The position numbers and the translations under genes were made by a program. A model generated the notes under the pieces. It saw only the letters and a program-made list of their open reading frames with translations. It had not been told where the DNA came from and did no database searches. Shown piece after piece: positions 58,241 to 64,000 of a DNA stretch of 64,000 bases. Position 1 is the first letter of the stretch; each line of letters opens with the position of its first letter. Source of the DNA: Lycium barbarum (taxonomy: Eukaryota; Streptophyta; Magnoliopsida; Solanales; Solanaceae); the NCBI RefSeq assembly GCF_019175385.1, contig NC_083337.1, positions 20,135,885-20,199,884 on the forward strand, written 5' to 3'.

Positions 58241-58908
58241 AAATAATGACAAAGACGTAAATGCTTGAAATCAAGCAAACCTTGAAAGTTTTTCTATAAA
58301 GAAATTTAGTTTAACTAACTGACTTATTCAACACGAAGAGGCTGACACTGAATCAAGCAGATCAACCTTATGTATGTCATCAAGCATTTATAGGCGCTGC
58401 TCAATACACTTAGGGAACCCACACGTGATGAAATAAATTATACCGTTAGGAGAGACAACTCTGAAAAACACATGTTCATAATTAAAATTGTACGAATTTG
58501 TATACTACATGACTTGACATGCATGTTTAGCGCACGTGCCGAGAATCTATCTATATATTTAAAATCACAAAGTACCTTGTCTAAATATCGTTAGGACCTT
58601 TTTACCCTTTTAAAAAATAGATTTCACTATAGATTATTATTTTATAATTCAGGCCATAGGTGGCACTCCCTTTTATTTGTAATTATATATAGACAAAGCA
58701 TACACAGAGGGGGCTTAGGAAAAAAGAAACCTCTGCCAAAAGAGTTGCGTAACTGGGGGAAAAATGGGGGAATTTCTGTGAACTTCCCTGTGCAGCAGAG
58801 AAAAAAATACATTACAGGATTTACAATCCACACATCATCTTTCAAAACAATTCATTCAACAAAAAATTGTCATGCTGTTGCGCCTAGTATTTAGGACTTT
58901 AAATCAAT

Positions 58909-60257
58909 GGTGAAGTAGCAGGCCCCTGTACTTGTCCATTTTTGTCATGCCGGTGTTTGTACTTACGAGTTTGCGACCTGAACCCTTAAACTTGTTAAAC
59001 TCAAAATTATAAACCCCTTTCTCATTCGTTCGTGGCCAGTGTAATACACTTGAGTACAAATCGAATTCCACGTCATTTTTTAATGACACATAGGAAATAA
59101 AATGTTAAAAATTAAATTAAATCAAATAGGACATTCATACAAATTTTGGAAAACTTTGAGGTGCAGTTCTCCATGTTTGCTCAAAAGTTGAGCACTAAGA
59201 TCGTCCCAAATAGCTGGAATCCATCCCCTTTGCCTTGAAATTTCAACTACAAATACACAAACACAAACCCACAAACGTCAATCACAATTTTGGATTAATT
59301 TCACAAATCTACAGGACCCTTCCTAAAGCTTATCAATGGTTTTTTTGAATCTTCCGATAGCCTTTTCAATACCTCAACTATCACTTTTCACGTTAACCCA
59401 TATCAAGCCTGATTCGATTCAGATCTTTCCACAAATGGTGAGATTTTGACTAGAACCAAGAGATTAGATGCGTCATTGGGAATAAATTGAAAGACACGTT
59501 GAGATGCGCCAAGTTGAGCATGGAGATAGGAGAATCCTGTACCAAAAATGGCACAACCAAGGCTATCCATGGCTGGACAGGATTGGACTTTCTTCTAGAA
59601 GAGGGAAGGAAGGGAGAGATAGGGGAAATGGTGTTTTACAACTTGTGGTAGATGTTTTACAACTTGCTTGCATTCTTTTCAGTGATGGTCAAGTAAAGGG
59701 GTATCACGAAGAAGAAATTATAAAATGGAGTAGACACTATTACAGATGTGATTTATTCTCTTGACTACTTGATGTTGAACTCCTTCAACCTCAATTTGAG
59801 AAAGATATGCATCACCTAGGTAGAAGTTATACTTGGTTCTGTTGGAGGAGGTTAGATTTGTAAGAGCTTGCTAATGAATCTAAAAATGAGCTCTTTCATG
59901 GTGTTTTAATGGTGGTGTAAAGGTCGAGCTGTAGCGGCTATTTTTTGGTGGGAGGGCAGAAATGCGGTGGAAGAAGCAGGAGGGATTGGAATATTTTTTT
60001 TTCTTATTGTTATTTTATTTGTTTCTTCTAAATAAAATACTTTTAAACCAAATTTATTACATTCACTCACTTTTAAGAGTGTGACACCACGCCCTACATC
60101 TAAGTCAGCAAAAAATGCCGCATAAGTTTGGTCAATGGCCAGAGGGGTTTAAATGTTCAGTTTTAACAAGTTTAAGGGTTCAATTAGCAAACACGTAAGT
60201 ACGGGGCACCGGCGTGACAAAAATGGACACGTACAGGGCCTACTAAGCTATTCCGCC
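58909..60257 (+). mobile_element. Mutator-like TIR element, copy 3 (complete, non-coding)
   Basis: 1349 bp, flanked by TAAATCAAT (58900-58908) and TAAATAAAG (60258-60266). Left TIR is short by 4 bp inside (GGTGAAGTAGCAGGCC). Inside at 59504-59764 is an 86-codon ORF (RILYQKWHNQGYPWLD, CILFSDGQVKGYHEEEII) whose homologue in copy 2 is broken; I cannot assign it. Confidence 0.85.
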
Positions 60258-60397
60258 TAAATAAAGTAAGACTTTTTTCCAAAATACCAATTTTACTTGC
60301 ACAAAGACCCAAATTTTAGAATATCATATACTACATGACTTAGCATACACCTGCAATGCACGTGCCGAAAATTGTAAGTCAGAGAAATAGTTTCTAT

Positions 60398-60610
60398 ATG
60401 GAAGCCGCCCCTACTCCTTGTCCTAGCAATATCCGTCGCAAAATAATTGATGATCTCAATTTGGGTATTAAATGAAAGGATCGGCGAATTCGGATTTCTA
60501 ATTCACGTGCTTGTTTTAGTGATTGGCTAACAGAAAAATTAGGTCATAGCTCTACTGGTCACACCATTGAATAGGTCTTAGCGCCAGCTGAGCCCTTCGT
60601 TAAATCATTC
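60398..60610 (+). pseudogene. captured TCP-domain fragment, copy 4
   Basis: ATG at 60398: MEAAPTPCPSNIRRKIIDD, stop, KDRRIRISNSRACF, then DWLTEKLGHSSTGHTIE and a stop. RRIRIS is the best-kept basic segment. Not functional. Confidence 0.65.
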
Positions 60611-61003
60611 TCCCCCAAAAAGCTTCTACTTCTACTAATACTAAGTCGCCACCACGACAACGTCTTCTTCCTTGTGTGGAGAAATGAATTCTTCAGCATA
60701 GAATGGTGCTTCCTCCTTTAGTCTTTTGTCATGAATTGGAACTTGACCGTATGAAGTTCTCTAAAGAAGATGTTGAACGACTTTCCACTACTTGTCTACT
60801 AGAGTCTATCGGATCTACATCAAACTCACAACATATAAATCCATCGGATGCCAATTGATCTTATTTAGATGAGTTGCATTACGTTTTCCTTTTGTTAGTT
60901 TATCAGTGAGGGTCACATCCTTCTCCCAAAAAATTCCAGGTTTTCTTTCCTTGGCAAGTGAAGTTTTGCCTTTGTTGAGTCAGTAAGGTCCAATCCAGCT
61001 TAT

Positions 61004-61488
61004 GTGCTCCCCAGGTCTTTCACCATCTACTTGTCCTCGAGAATGTGCGACTGCTCACCCTCAGTAATCATATTGTCCGATCTTTTCATTAATTTTACAG
61101 CTTTCTCTAGACAAGGAATTTCTAGGAGTCCTCCCAGCAGGCTAAAGGCTCAAAGGCTTTTGTGTTTGAATCAGGCAAAGGTGTAAGCAAGGGCAACGTC
61201 TCTAGGTTCTATCACCATAGACTTTTCCTTGAGCTATTACCTAGCCTTACGAACTACCAATTTTACATGCATAATGGTTTGTACGCACACGTCAGCCTCT
61301 ACCGTCATTTCTAATGGAGCAAGAATGATGTGATGATGGTGCTCGAGAGGTAGGTCTTTCATTTCTCGGCACTCTGTCTTGTAGGCGTTAGTAGTGCAAT
61401 TATTATCTCCCGGAGTGGGATAGGGCGTGGACTCTATATTCTTAAGAAAGACAAAACAAAACAATGACAAACACGTAAATGCTTGCAA
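61004..61488 (-). pseudogene. captured fragments Y and Z, copy 4 (unidentified)
   Basis: Z (61488-61237) is open for 83 codons: PYPTPGDNNCTTNAYKTE, MKDLPLEHHHHIILAPLE, MTVEADVCVQTIM. Y follows at 61240-61004 with changes. The HHHH run and the DNNCTT motif are kept in copies 2 and 4. Confidence 0.5.
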
Positions 61489-61763
61489 TCAAGCAAACCT
61501 TGAACGTTTTTCTATAAAGAAATTTAGTTTACCTAACTGACTATTTCAACACGAGGAGGCCGACACTGAGTCAAGCACATCAACCTGATGTATTTCATGA
61601 AGCATTTATAGGTTCTGCTCAATACACATAAGGAACCCAAACGTGGTGAAATAAATTATACCGTTTGGAGAGACAACTCTGAAAAACACATGTTTGTAAT
61701 TAAAATTCTACAAATTCATATACTACATGACTTGACATACATTTGCAGCGCACGTGCCGAAAA

Positions 61764-62232
61764 TCTATCTATATATTTAAAATCACGAAGCACCTTGTCT
61801 AAATGTCGTTTGGACCTTTTTACCCTTTAAAAATAGATTTTACTTTAGATTTTTTTTATATAATTCAGGCCATAGGTGACAATCCTTTTTATTTGTAATT
61901 ACATATAGACAAAGAATACACAGAGGGTGGTTAGGAAAAAAGAAACCTCTGCCAAAATAGTTACGTAACAGGGGGTAAAATAGGGGAATTGCTGCGAACT
62001 TCCTAGTGCAGCAGAGAAGAAAATACATTGCAGGATTTACATTCCATACATCAGCTTTCAAAAAAATGCATTCAACAAAAAATTGTGATCTAATAATGTT
62101 TTTAATATACAGGAATTTAAAGTCTACAAATTATTTATTACATCATTTCCTCATATTTAGGGCTTCAAAATCTACTAAAAAATCTAAAATTTTCTGTATA
62201 AAATCTTTCGTGCTATTGTCTCTAATATTTAG
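61764..62232 (+). repeat. alpha5: last, truncated Helitron-like unit
   Basis: TCTATCTATATATTTAAAA start through CTAATATTTAGG, where it stops 9 bp before the Mutator-like insertion point and joins a different repeat. End of the array. Confidence 0.75.
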
Positions 62233-62249
62233 GTGGATATTTTTCTTGT

Positions 62250-62440
62250 TGCCATGAGGGCCATTCATATTTTCTTATTTGCCATGAGGGCCATATTCAT
62301 ACAAACATGCCGAGAGGGCCATACTCATATAAACTACCAAGAAGGCCTTTTTATAGAAACATGTCGAGAGGGCCATTTCATACAAACATGTCAAGAGTAC
62401 CATTTCATACAAACATACCCAAAGGGCCATTCATGCATAT
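62250..62440 (+). repeat. minisatellite, about 7 units of 24-29 bp
   Basis: Units resemble TGCCGAGAGGGCCAT + TTCATACAAACA and begin near 62250, 62279, 62308, 62337, 62362, 62389 and 62416. An ORF through it would repeat GHFIQTCREG, but the unit lengths are not all multiples of three, so coding is unlikely. Confidence 0.7.
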
Positions 62441-63200
62441 CTATCATCAGATACAATCGAAGGGTCAAGAGATGTAAACCCAGTCAGATGACTGCAGTCT
62501 TCACTCCAAAGATCTAGACGATGTAAATCCGGTCGGATGGCCACAGTATTTGTCATCAGAATCAACCAACGTTACTAAGAAGGTAGGAGCAGATTTACTA
62601 CAGCCAGACGAAGCAAGAAAATCAAATCAAATCCAGACATATGTCGAGCAACCGTGAAACTTTTTCTTACGCAATCAGTCGAGACAAGGTGCCCATGAGA
62701 GTCAAGCTCTCTGTCCAGGACTTGGAAGATCACTCCTCCCCGCTCAGCCACACAAGAACGCTTATTTGCTTGTATGCTTTGTTTGTTTTTACTTTAATTA
62801 TTTCGCAACCAGTCGGACACACACCGACACGCACACAAAGGTGTTCCCGCATAAGGGATGTCCTTTCCCTTCAATCAAGTCGAACTACAAGTGACTTGAT
62901 TCCCAAGAAGAGGGATATGAGAGTCATTCACACACCCACGAATCACACCAGAGTCCCCTATTTGATAACCGAAAAATTTAAAGTTTACATAAATTTTCAT
63001 GTAGAAGTCTAAATTGGGCCAAACTACAAATGGCCTAAATTCTCATGAAACTTGAGATATATTGGAAACCCAGAAACCAGGGTCCGACCACATATTTGAA
63101 AATTGCATAAAAGTGAGAGGTATATGATTTGGGTCAGTCAAAAATCAGGGTTAGTCAAATTTCGTTGCTCAGAGATGGTCCCGCCATCCCAGAACACCGA
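62441..63200 (+). other. element L 3' untranslated region
   Basis: Contains a 123-codon ORF (62641-63012) with no domain or compositional signal I recognise, and short repeats (GATGTAAAYCCRGTCRGATG at 62474 and 62520). Probably non-coding. Confidence 0.45.
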
Positions 63201-63209
63201 AGGGGCAAT

Positions 63210-64000
63210 TGTTGACACCTAATTTTTGACATTCGTTAATTTATTTTTATTACTCAAAGTCCTTTGATATTAAACGGAGTGAAATATGTATTTTTTAGAA
63301 GTCAAAATGATTTTATGAAATTATTTAGATAATAGTTTACCAGTCTTATTGGGTAAAAGAATTTCTATAATATTATAAATCATTTGAAAATTTTACATAT
63401 TTTTAAAATAATCATGATACATTTACTAAATTTAACCAAGGGAATAATTTCAAAATAATTATTTTTTGTTTAAATTATCAGAAATCAATTAGCAAGTATT
63501 TTGTTCTGTTTAATTCAAGGAATCTGGTTAATTAAATGAATTAATCATCTTTATCCGCTCAATTCGTAATTCTACACATTTAATTTGTTGGAATTTTAGC
63601 ATAATTAATTGAGTATTTTAATTAAGGTTAAAATTCCACAAATTGTTTGTTATGTGATTAATGGTGGCTACAATTGAAATAATCAATTTATTGTTTAATT
63701 TCTACCTTAATTAGAATGACCAATTTCATTACTTAAGCTAATTAAGGTCATCATTTGCAAAATTAGTCTGATTGTTTGATTAGGCTAAGGTTGGCCATAA
63801 TTGAAATAGCCAAATCCATGGTTTAAATTTTACTGAGGTCATTTTGCAATTCGGGTTCAATTGGTCATTTGTTTTAATTTGGTCATAATCGAAAGTTCGA
63901 TTAATGACATCATCGCAAATGGGGTTATTTAATTATTGTATATCTGCCCCCATAGACATATATACATAGATATACACCCGTGTATATATACATGGATATA
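63210..64000 (+). repeat. 3' LTR of element L, partial
   Basis: Starts TGTTGACACC right after the purine tract; AT-rich; CA-type end is beyond the window. Last bases are a TATACA/TATATA-rich stretch (63940-64000). Confidence 0.65.

Larger units (their letters stand above)
51773..62232 (+). repeat. head-to-tail array of a Helitron-like unit with captured gene fragments
   Basis: Unit = alpha (about 0.59 kb without insertion) + beta (about 1.39 kb). Order: alpha1 3' end (51773-51876), beta1 (51877-53214), alpha2 (53215-53800), beta2 (53801-55187), alpha3 (55188-57155, with TIR element), beta3 (57156-58545), alpha4 (58546-60372, with TIR element), beta4 (60373-61763), alpha5 (61764-62232, cut). 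Alpha starts TCTATCTATATATTTAAAA; both alpha and beta end with a stem-loop like CACGTGC-AAC-GCACGTG (53780-53796) and GCCGA.AA. A TC start, no TIRs and a GC-rich 3' hairpin fit Helitrons; the terminal CTRR is decayed (CTAT), so the class is tentative. Confidence 0.6.
62233..64000 (+). mobile_element. 3' end of another gypsy element (L), runs out of the window
   Basis: Internal 3' region (62233-63200), polypurine tract GAAGGGGCAAT (63199-63209) and an LTR from 63210 starting TGTTGACACCTAATTTTTG. These ends resemble plant Tat/Ogre-type elements. No pol in the visible part. Confidence 0.6.

Noticed and set aside
62250..62440. CRISPR-like direct repeats
   Set aside because: Units are contiguous and imperfect with no unique spacers, in a plant context; it is a minisatellite.
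62641..63012. 123-codon ORF as a host gene
   Set aside because: No domain, no codon-usage signal, and it lies between the minisatellite and the polypurine tract of element L. Kept only as part of its UTR.

Overview
The window is an intergenic, repeat-only stretch of a large plant nuclear genome. I found no intact host gene. Nearly all of it is long-LTR Ty3/gypsy retrotransposon DNA. The pol C-terminal motif (DRQVRRLR...VLWRN...ATW) and the initiator-Met-type primer site (TGGTATCAGAGC) point to chromoviruses of the Tekay/Del type. Family content and style suggest an asterid, most likely Solanaceae; that is inference, not proof.

Layout, left to right. (1) Element B (1-947 and 11274-12453) is a non-coding gypsy relative. 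It is split by element A (948-11273, minus strand), a complete LTR-to-LTR element with long, very similar LTRs (2.87 and 3.05 kb) but a wrecked pol; A carries a 5S-rRNA-like module at 6826-6928. (2) The LTR at 12454-14761 serves both B and the following element C (broken gag-pol 14980-19546, 3' LTR 19734-21918). (3) The B/C block lies in the LTR of a minus-strand element D (21919-39034). D is itself interrupted by element E (24148-32314) and by a solo LTR, F (34085-37174, perfect 5-bp target duplication). E has no sense-strand gag-pol but carries a broken antisense ORF of the 'putative plant transposon protein' type. (4) 39035-44865 is a patchwork of LTR pieces (H, G) in both orientations. (5) J (44866-51244) is a 5'-truncated gypsy with gag-pol remains and a 3' LTR, inserted into a Mutator-like element. 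(6) 51773-62232 is a head-to-tail array of a Helitron-like unit carrying captured gene fragments. One is recognisably the TCP transcription-factor domain; two on the opposite strand I cannot identify. Two units hold a complete Mutator-like TIR element, the first holds half of one, and one unit has the empty site. (7) 62233-64000 is the 3' end of another gypsy element (Tat/Ogre-like by its ends) with a short minisatellite.

The most interesting signal is structural rather than coding. Several unrelated-looking LTR families share small stem-loops or dyads whose arms differ between copies but keep pairing: a stem-loop just upstream of the polypurine tract in seven elements, a CAGTAC/GTACTG stem-loop in almost every LTR, triplets and quartets of hairpins with fixed loops (GGGAGGAA; 7-nt loops at 38-41-bp spacing), and arrays of 12-bp CCGC..GCGG dyads with a 14/20-bp rhythm. 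Compensatory change suggests these structures are under selection in the retrotransposon life cycle or in its control.
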